A DNA stretch of 64,000 nt from Sitta carolinensis (lineage: Eukaryota; Chordata; Aves; Passeriformes; Sittidae), in assembly GCA_032173965.1 (NCBI GenBank), contig CM063292.1:5594001-5658000 (forward strand), read 5' to 3'. Position numbers and translations under genes: made by a program. Shown piece by piece: positions 49,484 through 59,500 of the stretch (positions are counted from its first letter, which is position 1; every line of letters begins with the position of its first letter). The notes beneath the pieces are model-generated. The model worked only from the letters and a program-made list of their open reading frames with translations, was not told where the DNA came from and did no database searches.

Positions 49484-49485
49484 GT
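49480..49485 (+). promoter_or_regulatory. MAF: 5' splice donor overlapping the MAF stop codon
   Basis: The bases CAT|GTGAGT give a strong donor whose exon would end at 49479. The TGA stop (49481-49483) is inside it. If unspliced, the protein ends EFFM; if spliced, codon 363 is completed by the next exon and the C-terminus changes. Human MAF is known to have both a one-exon form and a spliced form with a longer C-terminus. The downstream exon could not be identified here. Confidence 0.6.
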
Positions 49486-49664
49486 TCCCACAGCCTTGCC
49501 ACCTTAACTAAAAGTTCTCCGTGTGAGTTGTTGTTGGGGGCTTTGCTAGAGCCACAACCCCGCTTGCCACCTTCTATTACCTTTTTTTTAAAAAAACAAA
49601 AAAACAAAAAAACTCAAAACAATTTTAAAACAAAGTTGTTTTTTGGGTTGGTTTTTGGTTTTGG

Positions 49665-49666
<2 letters not shown>

Positions 49667-49696
<30 letters not shown>
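49667..49696. repeat. Poly(T) run in the 3'UTR
   Basis: An uninterrupted run of 30 T. In the transcript it would be a U30 tract that could pair with the A-runs at 50053-50067 and 50091-50104. Confidence 0.9.
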
Positions 49697-49759
49697 CTTT
49701 TTAAGGTGGGCTGGCTTCGTGTTGGCCAACCTAAAGTTCTACATGAGTTTCCTTTCTGT

Positions 49760-49798
49760 TTATTATTATTATTATTGTTATTATTATTATTATTATTT
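49760..49798. repeat. (TTA)n microsatellite in the 3'UTR
   Basis: About twelve TTA/ATT units with one TTG interruption. The - strand open frame with poly-Asn that crosses it is a repeat artefact. Confidence 0.9.
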
Positions 49799-49915
49799 TT
49801 ATTTTTTTGTGGGGGCTTGCTGTTGTGTTTTTTTTTTTTAATTTGAAAGATCCAACTCACCACCAACTCAGTTCTTCATATGAAGCTTGCTCTTCTTTGA
49901 AACCTGCCATCCACA

Positions 49916-49935
49916 TTATATATATATATATATAT
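49916..49935. repeat. (TA)n microsatellite in the 3'UTR
   Basis: About ten uninterrupted TA dinucleotides. In RNA this forms a self-complementary UA stem. Confidence 0.9.
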
Positions 49936-51594
49936 TTTTAAGTTCATGAGGTTTTTTTGTTTTGAGCTTGCTGTGTCCAAAAAGTCAGATTTTTTTTGCC
50001 ATCCTGAGTTCTTCATATGAGATTTGAGCTTTGCAAAAAGAAAAATAAAATTAAAAAAAAAAAAAAACTAAACAAAACAAAAAAATTACAAAAAAAAAAA
50101 AAAACAATGTGAAAATTTTAGACTCCAGCTTGCTGAGTTCCATCAGTTTTTAGCGTTGTTGTGCAAAACTAGAGATATGCCTAGATCAACCTGCCAAAAT
50201 CAAGCCTGCATCAACCTTCGGTGTGTTCATGTGAGTTTTGGCCTTAATCTGCCAAACGTGAGACTTTAGTCTGCCATTAGAATCCCATACTCATCTCATG
50301 CATTACGCTTGCTATTTTGTCTTAGCAACAATGAACTATAACTGTTTCAAAAGACTATGAAAAAGAGACATTATATTAATAAAAAACCCTGCATGCTGGT
50401 CATGTACGGTATAATTATTTTTTTTTTCTTTTGCTTGGAAATGGACTTTTGGAGACTATTATGGCATGGCATTCATCCTTTTGTTTTATTGCCTCATCAC
50501 TTTTTTGGGTTGAAAGCAAAAAAGTGCAACCTTTGATCTTCCTCCTCCTCTTCCTCCCATTAAAGTTCGCATCTGCTCTAAAACTGCTTTGAGTTGTTCA
50601 AAACTTCAGACTTCCTTTTAAATGCACTGAAGCATTCCCTCTCAAAAAACTGCCAGAATGGATTTTGGTAACCTAATGTGGCAAAAAAAAAATTAAAATT
50701 AAAAAAAAAAAACCAAAAACAAAAACAAAATCAAAGAAAGAACTTCAGAAATATGTTCAAAAAACAAAATTCACATCCCACTTGGGGGGGACATTGAAAC
50801 CATGCTGTTGCCTAAAAACAGTCTAAAATTATTTTTAAGTGATCTGCCCCATTCTTTTTTTTTTTTTCTTTTGCGTTTGGTCATTGTCAAATGTGGAATG
50901 CTCTGGGTTCCTAGTATATAATTTAATTCTAGTTTCTGTCATCTGTTAGCCCAGTTAAAATGTATGCTACAGATAAAGGAATGTTATAGATAAATTCGAA
51001 AGAGTTAGGTCTGTTTAGATGTAGATTTTTTTTTTTAAAAGATTGATGCACTAAATTGTTTACTGTCGTGATGTAAAGGGGGGTAGAATTTGCAACGGGA
51101 CTGTTTTAAAAAGTAGTTTATGCAGCATGTGCTTGCAACTTAAATATAAGTTGGGTATATGTAGTCCTTGCTATACCACTGACTGTATTTGAAAACCAAA
51201 GTATTAAAAGGGGGAGGCACCCCTGTTTATATCTATAGGGGTATTTTACATTAAAAATGTATGGGTTGTTTTTTGTTTTTTTTTTTTTTTTCAAAATTGA
51301 AGTATTTGGGACTGAATTGCACTAAGATATAACCTGCAAGCATATAATACAAAAACAACAAAAAAAAATTACGAACCTGTTTAGAACGCTAATACAATTT
51401 ATGCAGTTATAAAGATGGCATTACTGCACAGTTTTAAAATGATGCAGATTTTTTTACAGTTGTATTGTGGTGCAGAACTGGATTTTCTGTAACTTCAAAA
51501 ATTCCACAGTTTTAAAGGCAATAATCAGTAAATTTTATTTTCAGGGACTGATATCCTGTCTTTTAAAAAAAAAATGGAAAGTAAATCTTACCAC

Positions 51595-51600
51595 AATAAA
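51595..51600 (+). terminator. MAF: Possible proximal poly(A) signal
   Basis: AATAAA in CCACAATAAATATAAAAAAATC, about 165 nt before the better distal signal. It could give a slightly shorter 3'UTR. Confidence 0.35.
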
Positions 51601-51758
51601 TATAAAAAAATCTTGTCAGTTACTTTTTCTTTTACATATTTTGCTGTGCAAAATTGTTTTATATCTTGAGTTACTAACTAACCACGTGTGATGTTCCTAT
51701 GTGCTTTTCTTTCATTTTCAACTCTATGGTTATATCGAAAGAGAGAATAATCTACAAT

Positions 51759-51764
51759 AATAAA
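51759..51764 (+). terminator. MAF: Main poly(A) signal of MAF
   Basis: AATAAA within CTACAATAATAAACTGC is followed at once by a T-rich and then TG/T-rich stretch (51771-51805), the usual downstream element. After this point the sequence changes character. It is therefore the best candidate for the end of the unspliced MAF transcript. Confidence 0.6.
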
Positions 51765-52280
51765 CTGCATTTTTTTGATTCTGTACTCAGTTTCTTAGTC
51801 TGTAGTTCAAAGTTCCATAACTGCGAGCGCACTGCTTCAGCGTGCTGCCTGCCGAAGGGGCGATGCTGACCCACGAGCTGGACTCAATAATGTTCAGGAG
51901 GGGAGAAGGAAAAGGGTAGCTTCATGTAAAACGGAAAATTCAACCCGCTAGCACACCAGTTCTCTTTCAGGTAGATGAAAAAACGTGAGCTTTCAGGTAC
52001 TGCTTCTGACTTCTCAGTAGTGCAGCGAGGGCAGTTTCAGTGACTCAGATCATCCCACCAAGTTCTAGGAGATCTCAAAGGGGAGGTCTGCCTAAAATCC
52101 TGATGACATGATATGGCCCTGTATTTTGATTGCTTTATGATGGAGTGAAGTGAAAGAGAAGACTTCACATCCTCTTATCGTCTGATCCCAGCTCAACATG
52201 CCTGTCTTTAGTAAGAGGTGACACTGCATCAGGCTTGTCACAGAGCCACTTCATGCTAGATTGAAATATTTCTTACCATT

Positions 52281-52415
52281 TTGATCCATACTGCCTCCTT
52301 TTTTTCTTTTCTTTGCTTTTTTAACCCCTCTTTTTTCTTTTGTTTACGCTGTGGATTTTTTTGTTTTGTTTTGGGTTTTTTTGTTTTGTTTTGTTGTTTT
52401 TTTCTTTTGCTACAG
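52281..52415 (+). promoter_or_regulatory. Polypyrimidine/TTTTG tract with 3' splice-site-like end
   Basis: A long T-rich stretch with TTTTG units ends in TTTTTTTCTTTTGCTACAG at 52397-52415, a textbook polypyrimidine tract plus AG acceptor. It lies 2.9 kb downstream of the donor at the MAF stop codon, on the same strand. Joined to that donor it would give ATG CCT TAG, ending the protein EFFMP. It may also be a fortuitous match in low-complexity DNA. Confidence 0.35.
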
Positions 52416-54134
52416 GCCTTAGAAAGTCCAGAGAGAGCTGAGGAGTGGAGAAAAAAAAATCCAAAGGACTTCCTCCAACTTTTGAGAGTTATTTGTTCCA
52501 AACAATCAACCCCAAAGGTTAATGTGCTAGAAACATTCAGGTCTCTGAGCCCCTCTTCACTGCAGTTCCCCATGTCAAAGGGCATTTCAACTTTGAAAGG
52601 CTCCTCAAGCGCTCGACCCAGTTCATTTAAAGCCACCTTTCCCTGAGAGCCTCCAGTGTCCGTCGGCAGTGCTGTCCTGCTCCCTGGATGGGATTATCTG
52701 CCCCCTTTCTGTGAGAGGCAGAGGCCTCGCCGAAGGATACTCCAGCCTCTCCGGGGTGGGGGGTTTATCTCCACACCCAGGCTCATGAACCAAACTCTGC
52801 ATTCTTCTTTGTGTTTTTCCCCGCTGCTGCAGCTTCTTCCCAGCAGGAAGGTGGTCCCTCCCGCATGCTGGTGGCCCTGAAGGGACAGACCTGTTGCCAT
52901 CCCTCTGCCCGGCTGGTCCAGCCCCAGTCAAGGGTCGAGCTGCAAGGTCAAGGTGTGGCTCTGAGCCCCCCTGCAGCACCTGCACCCACGAGAGCCTGTG
53001 TCAGTGGGCAGTGGCTGGTGCTGGAGGTCAGTCTGTTCCTGCTGAGGTCCCTCTGGTGGGGATGGACACCAGCCTCTCTGTGGGTGACAGCAGTGGCTTG
53101 GTCTCCGAAGCCGATGCTCTGTCTCACCCTTCCCTGCTGCTGGGGCACCAACCTGCCCTTTGGCATCTGACCTGCTGTTGCACCAGGGTTTGAGTAATGG
53201 TTCAAGCTCCAGATTCTGGTTAATTTGAGTCCCATTTTCTGGTTAATATATAATCTGTGGGTAAACTGGTTGCTATTGGCTGAGCTGGGAATTATCTCCT
53301 CTCATAAAGACAAGGCTGCTCGTTATTCTGTCTCCCTTCCCTGACCGAGCCTTTACCGATGTCCAGGTGTTTTTGCAGGGGCTCACTCAGAAGCTTTGCT
53401 GCTGCCCTTGCTGAGAGCAAGGAAGGAAAGGGAAGGGAATTCCGGGACAAGATCTGCCATCAGCAGAGCCCCTGCTGAAGTGGTGCTGCAGCCCCCAAAG
53501 GAGCACAGAACCCCAAGCTGTCCGGAGCAGGACCCCTTCTGGTCCAGCCTCATCCTCCCACCCTGCTGTCACTTCAGGCTTCCTTGCAGGCAAAGTTAGG
53601 AGCAGGCAATAGGATTTTAAAAGTATCGTGAATTGACTTGAGTAGGGAGGAGCAAGGAGAGCACTGCTGCCTCCCTGAAGTATCTTCTTTCATGGAGGTA
53701 AAAAAACAAACATCCTATTTGAATGATTTGAGAGATAAGAGAAAACCTTCCTAGAAACAGACTTCCTAGAATAGGGTGACAAAGGGAAAATTCCCATCAC
53801 ACCCCCAGGGTGAGAGGGGGAAAAGAGCTTTCTTCCAGTTTGGCATTGTGATGACAGTCTTGCTTTGCAAATTAAAAAAAAAAAAAACCAGAAATGAAGC
53901 CTTCCTTTGGCTGCGCTTGAATTTCAGCCTGAAACACGCCAACTGGCCATGTGAAGGGGAAAAAAATTAGGTACACGTTTTAATATTCACTAAAGCAAAG
54001 TGAGTATTGGGGTTCTCTGTATGAGTCATTGCAGGGGAGCGCCCACCTTTGCCGCAGGACTGCTTGCTGAGGACTAATTGGAACAGCTCTGCTCTGAATA
54101 ACCTACATTCATTAATCTCCCCTTGCTTGACTCT

Positions 54135-54206
54135 GGCCTCAATCCTGCTCCCATTGAACTCGGAGGTGCAATCCCTGGCGATTTCAAAGGGGAGCAGGAT
54201 CCCACT
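54135..54206. mobile_element. Ancient palindromic interspersed repeat (MITE-like), copy 2
   Basis: The left arm CCTCAATCCTGCTCCCATTG and right arm TTTCAAAGGGGAGCAGGATC are inverted copies around a centre of about 25 bp. The arms match those of the copy at 43448-43519, so both belong to one family. Only the palindromic core is present here. Confidence 0.65.
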
Positions 54207-55418
54207 GTTCTCCCCCAGGTAAAAAGTGGGTGGAATGCTGCCCGAGCCAGGCAGTTGGGTATCAAAAGGTGTACGTGGTCTTAATCTGCCCATCACTAAC
54301 AACATCCTATTTTTCCCTTAGTCCTATAGTGCCTTCTCATTTATTAACTACATTACAAAGAACTTTCATGTGACTGGTGCTGGGAGATACGTGCATGGAC
54401 AGCAGCCCTTTGCTGGCTGGGAAATGGTGTGCACTGAGGCTCAGCCCCCTCCTCCCTCCCCAGCCCACCTTGCCCCTAAGCGTTTTTTATTTCCACCCCC
54501 TAAAATGAAACACAACCCTGTCCTGCACAGCCTCCAGGCTTCTGCTGAGCAGGGGCCAAGAGTATTTTTTTGGTTTTGCTACAGCACTTTCCCTTCTTGA
54601 AAAATGTCATCCTGGACTGAATCCTAAAAAAAGACAGGAGAATGGAGGGAAATACCCCAGTCACACCGCTGCATATTTATTTCCTGAACTATTTCTCCCT
54701 AGGCATGCGGCACAAGTGCCCGTTTGCAAACTGAGCAGGGAAAGATTCTATTTGTTAGAAAGTCTGCTTGACCCTTTTAAAACAAAAATGCCAGCGCCGA
54801 ATCAAAATATTTCTTGAAACTCCCCCCACGCGAAACATGGCAGCAAATTTTTAGTTAAAAAAATTAACTTTCCCAGCTCTTTTTTTCTCTTCCCTTCTGA
54901 AAGCTTTTGTGCAGCTGTTTCCTCCCCCTCCCTCTACGTAGTGTGTAGGAAGTTCTTGATCTGGAATCATTCATAATTTTAATACCAATTTCTATTTGAC
55001 ATAATATACTAATATCAGATAGAGAGTGTAGCTGCTTCCTGGATTTAGGGAGGAAATGATGCATATATCAGAATTATCTGCTCAGATGCCAGAACTACAT
55101 TGGTGTCATTTCAGCATGTGCTGTGTTGAAAGGAAATCCTCTATATTTATTACTCCGATCATCAGAGGACCTAAATGGACCCACTGTTTCTGACACCTGT
55201 TCAGATGGCTGAATTTAAAATTTCACGCAGGAAAAAAAAAAAAAAAATCCTACATAGTTCAATGTTAGGAATTAAGGGTTTTTTTAATACACTTTTTTCC
55301 CTCTCTCTGAACCGCTGTGTTGTGAGCGGCTGCCATGGGGCTTGGCCATGCCGGGGGTAGCTATGGAGAGTGGGATAGATTTTGTTTGCTCAGCTCCAAC
55401 AAAAAACAATCCTGCTTG

Positions 55419-55463
55419 TACACACACACACACACACACATACACACATGCACACACACACAC
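55419..55463. repeat. (CA)n microsatellite
   Basis: About eleven CA units, a TACACACATG interruption, then seven more CA units. Confidence 0.92.
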
Positions 55464-56499
55464 TGTAACCAAATGCTTCAGATCTCTGTTTTAAGTGCAG
55501 GTCTCGGTATGAATAACATGATGTAGCACACCCCAGAACATGACAGAGGTGAGCGGCCGAGAAAGAACTCGTCTTTTTGGGAGGAAGCTGAGCACTGAAC
55601 CACTTCATAATTTTAAGGCTCCTCTAATGAGTTTTTTGGGCACAGCAGGTACAAATCAATAGATTAAAATACTGTACACTCTGCTGCATCTAATTCTTGA
55701 CTGCCTGAAATTGTGGGGGAGGACCGAGAATAACATTTGTCACTCTGAGGGCTGAGTGCATTCAGATTTGTGAGCTCTAAGCCAACACAATGCAAAAATA
55801 GTCCTGGATGTGACTTAACTTTTCAAGTGAAAAGCAAAAGGCCAGGGATCTGCGAGGCTGTAGTTGGCAGACAGGCAGCTCCATCCCGAGCTATCTATCA
55901 CTGTATCGGGTTGACCCCGCACAGTGTGACAACATCTCAGTGCCCTCGATGCACTCTGCCTGCATTTCAGTGCTCTCGGAAATGATCATTTTCGTTCACT
56001 ATTGCTGCACCCACTTCTTTCCCTCCAAATTCTGGCTTTTCAAACTGTGTCACTTCCGACGCACAGTGATAAGGACAGAACTTGCCCTGCCTCTCTCCTT
56101 GCTTGTTTTTAAGCCCTGTGGACTTTGTGACATGATTTTTCTCTTTTTTAAAATTAATAAATGTCATTGTTTTGTAATGCATCTCAATATGACATCTTAC
56201 ATGGAAGAATCAAAGCGAGAGCAGAAGTTTGCTAGAAGTGGTGTTTCTCCTCCATGCAGAAAAAAATCCCCGGTAAATAACAAATCGAGCAGTGTCCTCA
56301 AGTTTCCAGCGGGGGTAGAGGATGGAGTGTCCCTGGGTGCTGCTCTCAATTGTTAATTCATAAAGACCCACAGTCCCGAGCAATGCTGCCCCAGCTTGTC
56401 CTGATGCAGCAGAGATGCCGAGGGCTGTGGACGGAGGCGTTGAGCCTCAACGCCCTGTTCCAGCGAAGGCTCTGGCGTCTCCCTGACCCTCAATCCTTG

Positions 56500-57560
56500 G
56501 GGTTTGCATTAAATCTGGGTGTCCCCGAAAGGCTGCAGGGTGTGGGGACAGCGGGGTGAGGCAGAGCTCGGTGCCCACACGCCTTTGCCTCTGCCGCCAC
56601 CCGGCACCTGTCTCGGCCGGGGGAGCAGCGGCCCCGGGGACGGTTCTGGCGCGGATTTTCACAGCCCTGCTTGCAGCGGCTCCTGCGTGGCCCGGGCCGG
56701 GCGGTCAGTGCGGGGATCGGCCCCTCCTCGCCCCTCACGGCCCCGGAGAGGCCGGGCGCCCTCGGGGGCTGCCCCGAGCCCGGCCCGGCACAGCTCGGAC
56801 CCCGGGCCGAGCTTTGTCCGGCACAGCCCCGGATCCCGAGCACAGCCCCCGGCACAACGCTGTCCCGGCATAGCCCTTTGTCCCTGGCATAGCCCTTTGT
56901 CCCTGGCACAGCCCCCGGCCCGGCACAGCCCCCGGCCCGGCACAGCCCTGTCTCGGCACAGCTCTCTCCCGGGCACAGCCCCTGTCCCCAGCCCCTGTCC
57001 CCAGCCCCTGTCCCCAGCCCCTGTCCCGGGCACAGCCCTGTCTCGGCACAGCTCTCTCTCCTGTCCCCAGCCCCTGTCCCGGGCACAGCCCTGTCTCGGC
57101 ACAGCTCTGTCCCCTGTCCCCAGCCCCTGTCCCGGGCACAGCCCTGTCTCGGCACAGCTCTCTCTCCTGTCCCCAGCCCCTGTCCCGGGCACAGCCCTGT
57201 CTCGGCACAGCTCTCTCTCCTGTCCCCAGCCCCTGTCCCCGGGCACAGCCCTGTCTCGGCACAGCTCTCTCTCCTGTCCCCAGCCCCTGTCCCCGGGCAC
57301 AGCCCCGGCCCCGAGGGCTGCAGAGGCCGCCCGGCCGCGGACCGCAGCTCGGCCAGGTGCGGGGGACGGCAAGGTGAGGACGGCATCCGCTGTTTGTTTG
57401 TTTCTTATTTGTTTCTCTCTAAATCCCCCCCTGCAACAAAAGGGGAGTCTGGGCGGAACTGCGGATCCGTCTGGCCGCGCATCCAGAGCGGAGCTCCGCT
57501 TGTCCCCGGCGGCTCCCGCGGGCCGCCCGGCCCTAGGTATGTCCACGGAGCACTTCCCCT
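56500..57560. other. GC-rich block with no supported gene
   Basis: GC and CpG content rise sharply against AT-rich flanks about 9 kb downstream of the MAF promoter. The central half is a minisatellite (56850-57310). Open frames of up to about 300 codons on both strands are rich in repeated Cys/Arg/Glu/Gly or Pro/Ser/His and follow the 53-bp period; I read them as repeat artefacts. The non-repetitive edges (56570-56830 and 57310-57560) might be a CpG island of an unrecognised transcript. Confidence 0.5.
56850..57310. repeat. 53-54 bp GC-rich minisatellite
   Basis: The landmark GGGCACAGCCCTGTCTCGGC begins at 57028, 57081, 57134, 57187, 57241 and 57295 (the last only partial). Spacing is therefore 53, 53, 53, 54 and 54 bp, the extra base being an added C. 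Each unit also holds CACAGCTCTCTCTCCTGT and CCCCAGCCCCTGTCCC. The left flank (56850-57027) has shorter, degenerate versions, including a local (CCCCAGCCCCTGT)n sub-array. Confidence 0.9.
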
Positions 57561-57584
57561 CGGCTCTGGTCACACTATTACCAA

Positions 57585-57920
57585 TTTTTCTTTTCTTTTC
57601 TTTTCTTTTCTTTTCTTTTCTTTTCTTTTCTTTTCTTTTCTTTTCTTTTCTTTTCTTTTCTTTTCTTTTCTTTTCTTTTCTTTTCTTTTCTTTTCTTTTC
57701 TTTTCTTTTCTTTTCTTTTCTTTTCTTTTCTTTCTCTTTTCTCTTTTTCCTTTCCTTTCCTTTCCTTTCCTTTCCTTTCCTTTCCTTTCCTTTCCTTTCC
57801 TTTCCTTTCCTTTCCTTTCCTTTCCTTTCCTTTCCTTTCCTTTCCTTTCCTTTCCTTTCCTTTCCTTTCCTTTCCTTTCCTTTCCTTTCCTTTCCTTTCC
57901 TTTCCTTTTTTCTTTTTCTT
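57585..57920. repeat. 336-nt pure pyrimidine tract: (TTTTC)29 then (TTTCC)32
   Basis: Not one purine occurs on the + strand across 336 nt. The left half (57586-57730) is a perfect array of TTTTC; after a 15-nt transition the right half (57746-57905) is a perfect array of TTTCC. Pyrimidine-rich, less regular sequence continues to about 58145. Mirror-symmetric homopurine/homopyrimidine DNA of this length can form triplex (H-DNA) and block polymerases. The Phe/Ser/Leu/Pro open frame through it is an artefact. Confidence 0.97.
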
Positions 57921-58150
57921 GTTTCTTTTTTCTTTTTAGTTTTTTCTTTTTCAGTTTTCTATTTCTTTCCCCTTCTCTTTCCCTTTTCCTCTCCCTTTTT
58001 CTCTTTTTGGTTCTTTTTGGTTTTCCTTTTACTCTCTCATTCTTTTTTTCTATCTCTTATTTTTCCTTTCCTTTTTGTATTTCTTCCTTTTTTTATTTTT
58101 TTTTCTTTTCTATTTCTTGGATTTCTCCCCTTTCCTTCCTTTCTTTTTTC
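57921..58150. repeat. Degenerate T/C-rich tail of the pyrimidine tract
   Basis: Mostly T and C with scattered G and A, consistent with decayed units of the adjoining arrays. Confidence 0.8.
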
Positions 58151-59445
58151 TTCATACCTCTGCACACACACAGACAAATCTAAACCTAATGGTAATCAAA
58201 GGGAGCTTTTTAAATGACTTTTTGGATCAGGCCTCGAGTTCTCTGCAGGGAGCAAGAATGGGAGCAGGCAGGATTTACATTTCATGGCTTTTAAAGAATC
58301 TGAAGAACAGCGTTTGCCGAGGCTGAGTTTCACAAGTCTGTGTGGATGTGCCTCGGAATGTGTATATGACTAAGCTTAAAGCCCTCTTCTGTAAGAAAGC
58401 AGGCAGATTCCCTTTCCTGCAGCCTGAGCCCTGCTTCTCCAATTTTGAAACAAAACTTCTTGCCAAGGCCTTGGCAGTGGGATGGCACTGCTGAAGGGGA
58501 TGGATCAGGGTGTTGGTATTGTCTCCCAAAGCTGAGGTGCCTCTGCTCCTGCAGCCCCTGGTCCCTCAAGCACTGAGAGCCATGACAATACAAATGAGCC
58601 CCAAATTGAACCAAACAAGACCTAGTATTTTTTTTTTTTTTTTGTTTCCCACCCCTTCCCCCCAACTTAACTACTTCCAAACTCCCCGATGAAAGCATTT
58701 TAATATGTAGGAAGAGCTGCTGGAGTCTGCAACGCAATTCAGTGTTCTGTGGTGTGGGATGAACAGATTTTCCTTTCCGTAGGGTTTCCTCCTGCAAAGT
58801 CATTGTAGAGGAGGGAATACTGTAAGATTAAATCTGGTTAAAATACTATATTCATGTCACACCAGATACGGTCTCCAGACTGTGCACAGTCTTTCAGCTT
58901 CCTTTATTGTGAAATCCTTTTAAAATAGCACAGTATAGTGTAGAGAACTTATTGAAGTATAACTGTCTTTCACCAGCTCTGTCAGATAAAATGAAGGAAA
59001 GTGATCAGGCTTCTTAAATTAATAAATCTGCTTAGTGTCTCTGGTTGCCTTCACGCTCTCTTACTGTCTTTGACTCTTTCCTTATTAATAAACTGATAGT
59101 TAAATAGAGCTGCTAAGTGAAGCAATGCACCTTGTTGGTGGAAGAGGGTTGGTGCCTCCTGTTCCAGGTCTGCCGTGCTGGGAATGGGTGTGGGTTTAGG
59201 GCAGGGATGGCCACAGCAAAGACTAAAAGCAGGCTGACCACAGCAGTTTCGAGATGCTCCTCAGGTGTGAGGCTTGAGTACCTGTTCCTCTCAGCCCCCT
59301 GCACTAATAACAGGATGAATTAACCGATTGGCATGAAAGGAGAGGGCGTCCTGAGGAAAATGACACCAAAGGTCCATAGGAGTCACTTGCTTTTAGAGAT
59401 CCGGGGCCAGGTGCCAAGCATTTATGGATACACCCTCCCCTTTCT

Positions 59446-59446
<1 letters not shown>
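58151..59446. other. Downstream flank without a supported gene
   Basis: AT-rich non-coding DNA, with one T run at about 58628-58643. The sequence GGTTGGTGCC-like stretch at 59147-59310 contains small open frames but no recognisable product. Confidence 0.55.

Positions 59447-59496
<50 letters not shown>
59447..59496. repeat. Poly(A) run, 50 nt
   Basis: Fifty consecutive A. It may be the tail of an old retroposed copy, but the upstream sequence is not recognisable and no flanking target-site duplication is visible, so it is called a simple repeat. Confidence 0.9.

Positions 59497-59500
<4 letters not shown>

Larger units (their letters stand above)
49484..51780 (+). other. MAF: 3'UTR of MAF (unspliced form)
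   Basis: About 2.3 kb of AT-rich sequence with no gene runs to the last strong poly(A) signal. Proximal part (to about 50245): degenerate copies of the GAGTTCTTCATATGAG motif, a 30-nt T run (49667-49696), a TTA repeat (49760-49798), a TA repeat (49916-49935) and A-rich blocks (50037-50104, 50683-50730). Distal part: ordinary AT-rich DNA with possible earlier poly(A) signals at 50378-50383 and 51595-51600. The 3' end is inferred. Confidence 0.65.
51781..56499. other. Downstream flank without a supported gene
   Basis: No gene is visible. It contains a TTTTG-rich tract ending in a splice-acceptor-like site (52361-52415), a second palindromic ancient repeat (54135-54206) and a CA microsatellite (55419-55463). 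Open stretches are short and overlapping, and none resembles a known protein. Confidence 0.55.

Noticed and set aside
56490..57573. Roughly 300-codon open frames on the - strand rich in Cys, Arg, Glu and Gly
   Set aside because: Their repeats follow the 53-54 bp DNA period in more than one frame at once, as expected of a stop-free minisatellite rather than a gene.
56519..58183. 554-codon open frame on the + strand
   Set aside because: It crosses the minisatellite and the TTTTC/TTTCC arrays. The 'protein' is only translated pentamer and minisatellite repeat.
59447..59496. Poly(A) as the tail of a processed pseudogene or SINE
   Set aside because: No recognisable gene or SINE body upstream and no target-site duplication seen around it.
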